A stretch of DNA of 64,000 bases from Strix aluco (lineage: Eukaryota > Chordata > Aves > Strigiformes > Strigidae), in assembly GCF_031877795.1 (NCBI RefSeq), contig NC_133971.1:11262325-11326324 (forward strand), read 5' to 3'. The notes beneath the pieces were generated by a model that made no database searches, was not told the origin of the DNA, and worked only from the letters and a program-made list of their open reading frames with translations. The translations under genes were made by a program, and so were the position numbers. Each line of letters starts with the position of its first letter. The first letter of the stretch is position 1. Positions 39,107 to 49,078 of the stretch are shown here, piece by piece.

Positions 39107-39907
39107 TCAAGCAGCCAGTTTCACCAGGAGAATGCTGTGAGAAACAGTGTCAAAGGCCTTACTGAAGTTAAGGTAAACTACATCCACAGCCTTTCCCTCA
39201 CCCAATAAGCAGGTCGCCCTGTCGTAGAAGGAGATCAGGTTTGTCAAGCAGGACCTGCCTTTCATAAACCCATGCTGACTGGGCCTGATCATCTGGTTGT
39301 CCTGCATGTGTTGTATGATGGTACTCAGGATGAGCTGCTCCATCAGCTTCTTGGGCACCAAAGTCAAACTGACAGGCCTGTAATTTCCTGGATCATCCTT
39401 ATGACCTTTCTTACATATGGGTGTCACATTGGCCAATTTCCAATCTGTCAGGACCTCCCTGGTCAGCCAGGACTGCTGGTAAACAATGGAAAGCGGCTTG
39501 GCGAGCACCCCAGCCAGCTGCTTCAGCACCCTTGGGTGTATCCCATCCAGTCCCATAGACTTGTGTATGTCTATGTGATGCAGTAGGTCACTGGCTATCT
39601 CCTCCTGGAATGCGGGGGGGTCGTTCTCCCAGTCTCTGTCCTCTGGCTGAGGAGGCTGGATTCCCTCAGTACAACTAGTCTTGTTATTAAAGACTGAGGC
39701 AAAGAAGGCATTAAACACCTTAGCCTTTTCCTCATCACTCATTGCCATGTGTCCTCCTGCGTCTAGCAGGGGATGGAGGCTCTCTCTGGTCTTTCTTTTG
39801 CTGCTGACATACTTATAGAAACATTTCTTGTTATCCTTGATTGCTGAAGCCAGATTAATTTCTAACTGGGCTTCAGACCTCCTGATTTCTGCCCTGCATA
39901 GCCTCAC
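39107..39907 (-). pseudogene. CR1 copy D reverse transcriptase, first part (motif A Asp lost)
   Basis: This 266-codon open segment covers the linker after the endonuclease and the fingers and palm start of the reverse transcriptase: GNYRPVSLT, QHGFMKGRSCLTNL and VYLNFSKAFDTVSH. The first catalytic Asp of motif A is replaced by Asn (codon AAC, plus-strand 39,167-39,169), whereas copy A keeps Asp there. A TGA after KLAA ends the segment. The encoded enzyme would be inactive. Confidence 0.9.
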
Positions 39908-40021
39908 AGCCTCTTTGTAATCACTGTGTGTGACTAGCCGCTTCTTCCAAAAGCTGTAAACTTTCCTTTTCTCCCTGAGTTGCAGCCAAAGCTCCCTGTT
40001 TAGCCAGGGTGATCTTCTCTG

Positions 40022-40906
40022 TCACTGGTTTCTCTCACAGCACCTGGGGACCGCCTGCTCCTGAGCCATTAAGACTTCCTTCTTAAGGAGTGCCCAGCCT
40101 TCCTGGACCCCTATACCCTTCAGGACCGTCTTCCAAGGGATCCTTTGAAGCAGGTGCCCAAACAATACAAAGTCAGCCCTTTGGAAGTCCAGGATGTCAG
40201 TTCTGCTTCCCCCTCTCCTGGCCTCTCTAAGGATAGAGAACTCTATTATTTCATGATCACTGTGCCCTAGTTGTCCTCCAACCGCCACATCATCCACCAG
40301 TCCTTCTCTGTTCACAAAGAGGAGATCCAGCAGGGCACCTTCTCTGGTTGGTTCGCTCACTAGCTGTGTCAGGAAGTTGTCTCCCACACATTCCAGGGAT
40401 CTCCAGGACTGATCCCACTCTGCTGTGTTGTATTTCCAGCAGATGTCTGGGAAGTTAAAGTCTCCCACAAGAACAAGGGCAAGTGATTGTGAGATTTCTC
40501 CTAAATGCCTATAGAATATTTCATCCACCTCTCTGTCCTGGGTGGGTGGCCTATAGTAGACTCCTACTACAACATCTGCCCTGTTGGCCTTCCCCCTGAT
40601 TCTAACGCAAAGACACTGCACCCTGTCTTCACTACACTTGTACTCAAAACAATCATAACAGTCCCTAACATACAGCGCCACCCCACCGCCTCTCCTTCCT
40701 TGTCTATCCCTCCTAAAGAGCTTGTAGCTATCAACTGGCGCACTCCAGTCATGGGAGACATCCCACCATGTTTCTGTAACAGCCACTACGTCATAATTTT
40801 CCTGTTTCATCACGGCTTCAAGCTCCTCCTGTTTGTTACCCATGCTGTGTGCATTGGTATACATGCACTTCAGATGGGCTGATGTTTTGCCCCCTTCCCC
40901 CTTCAA
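40022..40906 (-). pseudogene. CR1 copy D endonuclease domain
   Basis: This is an uninterrupted frame of 294 codons for the apurinic/apyrimidinic-type endonuclease of ORF2, which in active elements nicks the target DNA. The visible motifs are TETWW (about residues 44-48), VGDFN (147-151) and SDHE (216-219), the catalytic signature of this fold. It starts close to the ORF1 end. It stops at 40,022 instead of running on into the reverse transcriptase, so ORF2 is broken here. Confidence 0.92.
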
Positions 40907-40937
40907 ATCTAGTTTAAGGCTCTCTCAATGAGCCCAG

Positions 40938-41530
40938 CTAACTCCTGCCCCAAGATCCTTTCCCCCTCTGGGACAGGTGCATCCCATCTGATGCCAAAAG
41001 GACTGGTGTCCTGTATACCAACCCATGACTGAAAAATCCAAAGCCCTGCTGGTAACACCAGTCTTGGAGCCACAGGTTCATCTGTTGAGTTCTCCTGTAT
41101 GCTTCTTCATCCATCCCCCCAACTGAAGGGATGGAGGAGAATGCAATTTGTGCCCCCGACCCCTTAATCAGTTTCCCCAAGGACCTGAAATCTCTCCTCA
41201 TTGCTTTAGGAGTTCTCCTGGTAATGTCATCACTACCTACCTGAAAAACCAGGAGAGGGTAGTAGTGCTTGGGTCTCACTAGAGCGCGGAGTTTTGCCTT
41301 GAGGTTGGTGCAGGCCTTGGTGCAGGCCCCAGGGAGGCAGCAACTTCCCTATGAAGCAGGTCCAGTCTGCATATTGGGCCTTCGACACCCGCCAGAATGG
41401 AGTCACCCACTACACTGACTCTTCTGGGGTTCTTTTTAGAACTGGTTTTAATACCTGGTCCAGAACGACCCGGCCTTGGTGGACCTTGGTCTTCCTCCTT
41501 GTTTGTCTCATTTTCTTCCTCCTTCTCCAT
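40938..41530 (-). pseudogene. CR1 copy D ORF1 C-terminus, SGNH-esterase-like
   Basis: Two abutting frames (41,530-41,279 and 41,279-40,938) carry the esterase-like domain known from CR1 ORF1. The first has the GDSIL box within RRVSVVGDSILAGVEGPIC. The second has VGSDDI and, near its end, SDGMHLS, the usual Asp/His block of SGNH hydrolases. The frame break between them is at about 41,279. The N-terminal part of ORF1 is missing. In this family the domain is thought to help ORF1p bind membranes or lipids during retrotransposition. Confidence 0.8.
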
Positions 41531-42599
41531 TCAAAAGTTCCAGGGCCCCAAATCTATTGTGAAGGGACAATTATGTTTTCCTTGCTTTTAATTTTGTAAT
41601 GTATCTTTAGTTGTGGTTTATATACAATATTTCAGAAATATATTTGCACAGAGAGAATGTTATGTATTAAAGCTAACTAACTTCATTTTATGGCTACAAA
41701 GAGATTTTAGTAAATTTTGTTACTGTATTTCTCCTTCAGCAACATAGCAGTGAAGGTATCTTTTATTAAATAATGATTTTCTAATGCAGCTCATTAGACA
41801 TGTTAAAATTAATTTACCTGTAGTAATTTGGAAAATGGTATCCAATCTTTGTGTCAGCAAGTTTTATTTAGGGTTAAACTGAAAAAGATTTGTGGTTCTG
41901 AAATTTATTAGAAAGAAGGAAGGTTGGTAGCTCCTACACATTCAAATGCTTGTTAGAGCTGGAAAGAAAAATAGCACACTGTTATAACTGTCCATTATTT
42001 CTGTACTTAAATAGATACAGTCTGATAATGGAATGTTTGAAACGAGAAATCTTCCTAAATTATGGATTATTTTGTTGCTTTTGAGTGTTGGTACTAATTG
42101 AGATCTATTAATAAATGAAAATGTGTTGTGTAATGCTCCTTGCTTCGCAGCTTCTGTTCACAGGACACATGTCATTGTGTTACCATTCACTGTTCTGTCT
42201 GTGGCTTGTTAAACTGAGGCAGATAATTAAATGATAAAAACTTCTAATAGAAGCATTCCATTCATCTCAAAATTATTAAACAAATAACTGCCTAAAAGTT
42301 CCATCCGCTATTGAAAGAAAACCTAAATGTAACTGTTATATTTCAGCAGTAGTTTCTAACTGCAGCTTAATTATTGTAAAATTTCAAATTTTAAGAATTT
42401 TTCTTTAAGAATCACTAATTGTAAACAGTTGAAGTTGAAATGCATCTGGTGTCTTAAGAAAATACTGGCAATTTCAAAAAAACGAAGCAGTTTTTAGGTG
42501 CTGAGAGCTGTGGAATTGGAACTAGTCATACTGTACTTCCATGTGACAGAAGCAGAACAGAAGATGATACTTTGTTGAAAAGAATCCCTTAAATTTCAT

Positions 42600-43334
42600 C
42601 CACAACAACCCCCAGCAGCGCTACAGGCTTGGGGAGGAGTGGCTGGAGAGCTGACAGTCAGAGAGGGACCTGGGGGTGTTGATTGACAGCCGGCTGAACA
42701 GGAGCCAGCAGTGTGCCCAGGTGGCCGAGAAGGCCAATGGCATCCTGGCTTGTATCAGAAATAGTGTGGCCAGCAGGGACAGGGAAGTGATCTTACCCCT
42801 GTACTCGGCACTGGTGAGGCCACACCTCAATGACTGTGTTCAGTTTTGGGCCCCTCACTACAAAAACGCCATTGAATTACTCGAGTGTGTCCAGAGAAGG
42901 GCAACGAAGCTGGTGAAGGGTCTGGAGCACAGGTCGTACGAGGAGCGGCTGAGGGAACTGGGGTTGTTTAGTCTGGAGAAGAGGAGGCTGAGGGGAGACC
43001 TCATCACCCTCTACAGCTACCTGAAAGGAGGTTGCAGAGAGCTGGGGATGAGTCTCTTGAACCAAGTAACAAGTGATAGGACAAGAGGTAATGGCCTCAA
43101 GTTGCACCAGGGAAGGTTTAGACTAGATATTAGGAAGCATTTCTTTACAGAACGGTTAGTTAGGCATTGGAATGGGCTGCCCAGGGAGGTGGAGGAGTCC
43201 CCATCCCTGGAGGTGTTCAAGAGTTGGGTTGACATAGCACTTAGGGATCTGGTGTAGTTGGGATCTGTCAGTGCTTGGTTAATGGTTGGACTAGATGATC
43301 TTCAAGGTCCTTTCCAACCTAGATGATTCTGTGA
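42600..43334 (+). mobile_element. CR1 LINE copy E, 3' fragment in sense orientation
   Basis: This is a 735-bp 5'-truncated CR1 ending with TCTAGATGATTCTGTGA-type sequence (CTAGATGATTCTGTGAAA at the junction). It covers the end of ORF2, with an open frame from 42,676 to 43,257 (193 codons) that stops at the natural ORF2 end. It is inverted relative to copy D, of the same subfamily, and carries the same TGA (42,652-42,654) after the GEEWLES position. Confidence 0.95.
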
Positions 43335-45592
43335 AATTTTGAATGTTTAAAACTTAATTTTTATGAAACTTTTTAAACTGCTACTTTTCCTTTTTTCTCC
43401 AGCCATATCTTTTATTGGTGAGTGTCTAGTATACATACTTCACTATACCTGATATCTCTACCACTTCCTTGCTTTTCTGGATGACGTCAGAACTGCTGCT
43501 AAGTACAGACAAAGGTGACCTGTCAGGAGGAAAGGCTCATGTCTATGATTTTCTCTAGTAGCATTGTTGATGCTTTTACAAAGAGCATCTGCAAGGCTGC
43601 CAGCTGAGAAGTGCCAGTCTTAGTCATGTCAGTTTAGTCTCTGATCTTGCCAGATTTTGTGATTGGAAATCCTCATAAAATTTAAATGTTTGATTTTGCT
43701 ACAGGTACATGCAAGATTTTCTAGTTCTATAGAAGTAATAGAAAGTCATTTAGTTGTATTTTTGATTATCTTAAGGGACTGTTTTTCCTTCCATTAACAT
43801 AAAACTTTTTCAGAAAGAGTGATGTTGACTGTTCAGTGCTCAGTCGCTTCACTACAATGACAAATTTGGGTCTAATCTTTGTTAGAACCAAAAGACCTCT
43901 GAGAAGAGCTGGCAGGGACTGCTTTTAAGAAAATATTTGAGAATGGTATTTAAAAGAACACATCTTCAAAATGTGTCATCTGATAGACAAGAACCAAAAG
44001 TAATACCTTGCTTTGTATTGTTACAGATATTTTACCATTAACCTTGAGTTAAGGCTGTTGGCCTTGCCATCATGGCTAAATTCCAAGATATGTAATACCA
44101 TTTTGCCTCATTTAATTCCATTGTTAATGTTAATTAGAAGCTATTCCTCCTAAAATCAATTTCATAATGTTGCTGAAGCAGAGTGGTGTTAGTGTTTCAC
44201 CCTATGTGTAACTGCATTTTCAGTAGTGAGGTGACATTATGACTGTACAGCTTCTAGTGTTTTGGACTTGCTGACTCATTTCCTAGTTCCCCTCAAAATA
44301 CAACACAGATGGTATTAGAAAATTAAAATTTAGAATAGTTCCTTCTTAAAGCATTTCTGAAGCTTTACAGACAGCTACAGATCAGACCAGGAATTTGACT
44401 GGTGATAATGAAAATGTCATTTTTGGTTTAATTTTTCAAGCACAGTACCAAAAGTCTTAATTATCCAAACAAACATACAAAAGAACATTTTGCCATATCT
44501 CAGCCCTTGGAACTATCTTTCCTTATGTTTGTCCTTCTGTTCATTACTGGCCCCTTACATTCTGCTACTCATTCTTTTGAAAAATATGAGCAGAAAAGAC
44601 AAATGTCTACAAAATATGCAACCCAATACCTACCAATTGTGTGGATTGGAAAGGCATGAAAAAATGTTACAGTAATGATACTTTTGAAGAGTGATGGAGA
44701 TTACCTTGTCCACAGTCAGGTGATTTGTTTGTCTAAATAATGACTGTAATAGTTGAAGCTATCTCTAGTAGTTCATCGACTGAATGAAGCAAGACCCGAC
44801 AGAGTGCCACTTCTCTCTCTGCATTGGGATCCCTTTGGATTGCTACCTCTAGTCAGTCCCACACTAACCATCAGTGTTTGCAGTGGGAATGGGCATAAGT
44901 CTATTGATTTTGATTCAGGACAATTGTCGTTGCCATTGCTTTCATTCCTCTGGTGTCTTTTCCAGCATGAATTGACTGAGATGGAGAGAGCCTTCCTTCA
45001 GTTACAGTACCTCCCCCTTGATGGAGTGGGTAGTCCCGCACACCCATAGGGCATGGTGCAGTCAGGGCTCTGCAGCCCCTCAGTCAGGTTTGGGGCTCTA
45101 TCTTGCATCCCTGTAAAGGAATTCCAGTTGGCACTCACATAGATAGGTTTTCAGCTTTAACAATGCCTGAGGCACGTACAGGAATCCTTTTTCTCCAGAG
45201 TGGCAACAGTCATCTTGTAATTTTCTCAGGGTGAAGCTCAGATCTTGTGTAGGAAGCTCAAAAATAGGCCTGGGCCATGAGCCCTGCTTTTTAAGCCCTG
45301 TTTTGGCATCCAGGGTGGTGTGTAAACTGTGCCCAAGCTCTTCTCACAGAGGTGATTTTCCCCTCCCCTTTTCCTTCTGTGGAGAGTATTGACATGGGAA
45401 ATGACATCTTGAGTCTTTATGCTTTGGGAAATGATATGGCTTGCCAGGTTGTGGCAAATTCTATTGTAATGTTTTATGTAAACATTTGTTTTCTGTTACG
45501 AATTCATCATAATTTTGAGTTGTAATGATCTTTTAAGTTTTGAGTTTTGGTGATCTTCAAAATAATCCATTTGATTTTTATTTCTTTTGCAG

Positions 45593-45633
45593 CATGGATA
45601 AGGAAGAAAAGAAAGGATCCACCCACCACTGAG
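45593..45633 (+). CDS. NDUFAF2: NDUFAF2 coding exon 3 (41-nt micro-exon)
   Basis: This very short exon completes the Ala codon begun by the last base of exon 2 and adds WIRKKRKDPPTTE. It matches the AWIRRTRKTPPTMEE region of the human protein. The acceptor is a T-rich tract plus TTTTGCAG, and the donor is CTGAG|GTGAGA, both strong. Together with exon 2 it gives ...PTEWEAWIRKKRKDPP, the basic proline-containing linker between the conserved N-terminal domain and the helical C-terminal half. At 41 nt it is not a multiple of three, so skipping it would shift the frame into exon 4. Confidence 0.94.
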
Positions 45634-45858
45634 GTGAGAGAGATGAATTGTCTTTAAATTTTCAACTGTTGTAATTAAACTACAATAACTAATTTATAGT
45701 GGACTCATCTGTCCAGTAATTTGTCACTTTTGGGGGAGAATTCAGCATGCTGCTTGCATAATTAATGACATTATACACAGACTAGATATCTAAGAAAAAG
45801 AAAAAGAAAAGGAAATACAAACTCCAGTGTTCTTTATTTGTTACTTTTATCTATGTGA

Positions 45859-45897
45859 ATTCTTTAAGATGATCTACATGGATTCTTTAAGATGATC
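45859..45897. repeat. 23-bp tandem duplication
   Basis: ATTCTTTAAGATGATC occurs at 45,859 and again at 45,882, a 23-bp period, about 225 bp after exon 3. Confidence 0.85.
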
Positions 45898-48800
45898 GTG
45901 GCCATTGAAGAGTTTCTTTAACTAAATGAATTCTGAAATTATTGCTATGAATTTTTAAAATAGGTCCCCTATGTATTAATGCAAGGATTTTTTTGTGGTA
46001 ATTGATGTTAAAATGCAGGTTTCAAATCCAGTTGCCAATGGATTCATCAGTACAGGAAAACAAATTGCACTAACATTTTACAATGCTAATGAGATGGAGG
46101 AGTTGCAGCCATGACTTCTTCCTTAAGTGGTTTGTAATGGAATGAAGCAGGGAAATATCCCACAGTCTTTCATGCTGAATGAGTTTGTAAAGAGTGGAAG
46201 GCGTTTGGCTGTTGATCTGTGTATACAGATGCACGCACATACACTATTTGCCCTGGATTTGTATTACAAGTTGCTAAGCACCAGCTAGGAATGAGTGAGT
46301 AGATGAGGCATGGTTTACTACAGAAGATTCAAACTGACACCCACAGAGGCAGATACTTGACTTGGATCAGTAGGAATAACTGTGTTGAATTCAGTGAAGC
46401 TATGCTGGCACGCTCTAGCCAAAGATTTGGTCACTGAGATCTGGAATATGCTGTTTTGTGAAAAGTTTGCCTGCCTGCCTGTGTGCTAAGATGATCTGGG
46501 GAAGGGCTATAATACACTTATGAACAGAAGAAGTTTAAGTTAAATTTATCCTTGAAGGTTTTTAGGACTTACAGCAAATTAAGACGCTTTTCTTTGCATT
46601 AACATTCGGGGAAGCATTAAGTGTGATTTTTAAAAAAAAAATTTCTTTTTTCCCCCTCCTTCCCCATCCTAGTTACTTGTGAGGAAGTGATACTACACCA
46701 GTTGTTCTGTCTAAGCTTGGAATGATCTCCTTTTAAGTAGCTCTGGCTTATAGTAACTGTATACAAACAACTTTTATTGTTGAAATTACCACCTCATTTG
46801 GTATTTGAAGATGGGGGGTGTTGCATGTCTTTTATCCTATCATTTCCATGAGACAGACTGCCGTGGTAATTGTGCTAAGGTAAACCTGCTCCAGAGAATG
46901 CAGGCAGCCTTGGGTTTGAAATTGGTGTGGTAAAGCTCCTCCTGGCACTGGAGTTGTTGGTTCTGCTTCAAAATAGGGAGCAAGGTGAAAGGTGAGAGAA
47001 CTGTGGTTCAATAGTGTTCTAAATATTTTACCTTCCAGAAAAAAACAGTTTATGGAGAATGAAAGATTATGGGAGTAATGGTGCACTGAGAGTTTCAGGA
47101 CTGCTTATACCTTCAGTTTCATGAGATAATAGATCTGAAAAATAGTTTAGCGTCTAGGTTCTTTACCTGCGGGGATGTGCATTGCCCTTATCAGAGCAGA
47201 AGTGATATACCAGGAATTTGAAAAGTAATTATCTTTTCTTTCAATTAATCTCTAAATTGTTTTTTTCCTGTATAAGAAAAGGTGGTTCAAATATATGTGT
47301 GTTAAAAATTCTTGCTAACATTTTGAGAATAATGCTGCAGTCACATTTTAAACATTTGATAGTGCATCTTAATTTTTTTTTCTGTATTAGTGTAGGGTGA
47401 TATGTATGATCTACTTTTCTTCTGGTTTGAAACTGTTATACCACAAACTCTTATACCACAATATTGTTATAAATATAATCATACTGGTGAAGTACATATA
47501 GAATACTGTTTGATACCTATTTGTAGGACTGATTTGCTTTAGTGTTTTAGCTGCATAAACATTATTGGCTGCTATTCTGTATTATATTCCCTTTTTGACA
47601 GTAATGCTGATATGGTAAACTGCTGTTTGACAGCTATGGAACGAGGGAGTATTTGTGACCATATTTCATGTTGAAACACTGTATAACAAATCTCCTTGTT
47701 GTTTCACATAATTCTCATGAGACTAGACTATTTCTGAAAAAGGATGCAAAGCCCACAAATTTTGCATTTTTGCTATAATGACATTTTACTGTCAACATCA
47801 TGTTATAACACCACAAAACAGCATTATAGTTCCTAAAGCATAAGTTTCTGGAGCTGAGCCTATGTTCCTACCTTGATGACATGTAATATCACCTTTTTTG
47901 ATGGTTTTCCTTTTTTTTCTTGTCCTTTGCCCATTGCTTTTTTTTTCTTTCTAAAATGACATACATTAAATTTTATTAAAATTTCTGTTCCCTTTCTCTG
48001 CTCTGTTTGCCTACCATCTCCATTTAGTATTTTATGTTTGGTTTTTTTCATATTTGTCAAACTTGTCTTTTATTCAGCTCTCGGCTATGGATGATAGAGG
48101 TTGCCAAACTGCTCAGGCTATCAGGTCACATGATAAGCTCTATGATCAAACTTTAACTGAAAATATTGCAGAGACACGGCTTCACAAATCATCTGGATCT
48201 TACTCATCTTAGTGATAGCACTGATAACCATATTTTGGGAACAAATGGTTTGGTGAATACTGTAGGCCAACAAAATGGCCTTCATAATCATCATGAAGTG
48301 TCAGTCACCTACGTGAGAAGGAACTTGAGTTGTCCTTCCTTACACTGGTCAAGGTAGCTGGGTCATGACACCAGCTAAGTCTGTTGATGATGTTCTTAAG
48401 ACTTGATAATGTTTTAGGTTCAGCCCATTCTTTCTTCCACAAACACCTAACTGATCTTTCTCTGTTTCTGTTATAAAGCTTTCATCTTCTCCCAGAAGAA
48501 ATTGCTTTACATATCTTTTTCTTTAGATTCTACTTTTTTTTAAAATGGAAGAATACTCCAGTGACTTCACAAGACAACTTGTTCAGTGTTAAGTGTCTTG
48601 CATACTTAACGTTTTCTTTCCTTCCTGTGCCCCCACTGTTTTTCCCTATTTTTGGAGAAAGTCACTTATTCTGTGTACTGGGCTAGTCATAACCCAAGAA
48701 TGCTGCTCATCGCTTTGGTTGTTTCTAATCTGACCAGTAATGTAAAGCATGTTAGTGGTCGGAAGCCTTGGATTTTAAAAGCCAGCTTCTGGGATACTGG

Positions 48801-49002
48801 AAACAGTTGGTTGCCTTTTGGTTTTATTACAGCTTGAAATATGCCAAGTATCAACTCAGTTATGATGAGGGTGATAACTTTGCAAATGAAGGCAGATCAA
48901 GTTGTTTCTTGTCTTGTACTTAAAAATATTCTGTTCCTATGGTAATCAGGAAGTCCATCTCAATAGAGAGTTTTGTATCACATCTGCACCCAGTGTAAGC
49001 AT

Positions 49003-49078
49003 GCATGTGTGTATACACATACATATACACATACTGCTTTATAACAGGTGAAAATCTGAGCTCATATATATATATATT
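49003..49078. repeat. AC/AT microsatellite region
   Basis: Alternating TGTGTATACACATACATATACACA and, after a short gap, a (TA)7-type run near 49,063-49,077 form an impure dinucleotide repeat. Confidence 0.8.

Larger units (their letters stand above)
38022..41560 (-). mobile_element. CR1 LINE copy D, about 3.5 kb, near-complete ORF2 plus end of ORF1
   Basis: This is the longest CR1 in the window, antisense to NDUFAF2. Its 3' tail is at 38,022 (ATCACAGAATCACAGAATC) and CR1 similarity runs to about 41,560. From right to left on the minus strand it has the ORF1 C-terminal esterase-like part, the ORF1/ORF2 junction (about 40,906-40,938), the apurinic-type endonuclease, the reverse transcriptase, and the C-terminal domain. 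ORF2 is interrupted by in-frame stops (for example at 39,107 and 38,711) and shifts, but frames are still long, so it is moderately young. The 5' end is truncated relative to a full CR1 of about 4.5 kb. Confidence 0.95.
32632..45592 (+). other. NDUFAF2: NDUFAF2 intron 2 (12,961 bp)
   Basis: This intron runs from donor GTAAAT at 32,632 to acceptor TTTCTTTTGCAG ending at 45,592, phase 1. It carries the long antisense CR1 copy D and the sense CR1 copy E. The stretches 32,632-38,021, 41,561-42,599 and 43,335-45,592 are A+T-rich sequence with no recognised gene or RNA. At 34,400-34,500 there is a short perfect palindrome (CACCACA-G-TGTGGTG). At 44,750-45,060 the base composition is somewhat richer in G+C, with an unrecognised open frame. 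Confidence 0.88.

Noticed and set aside
40505..40882. 125-codon plus-strand frame within CR1 copy D (and similar plus-strand frames at 38,757-39,140 and 39,272-39,586)
   Set aside because: They are antisense shadows of the CR1 endonuclease and reverse transcriptase.
44753..45049. 98-codon plus-strand frame near exon 3
   Set aside because: It ends well before the exon, is not in a splice-compatible position and shows no recognisable protein; it may be an old repeat.
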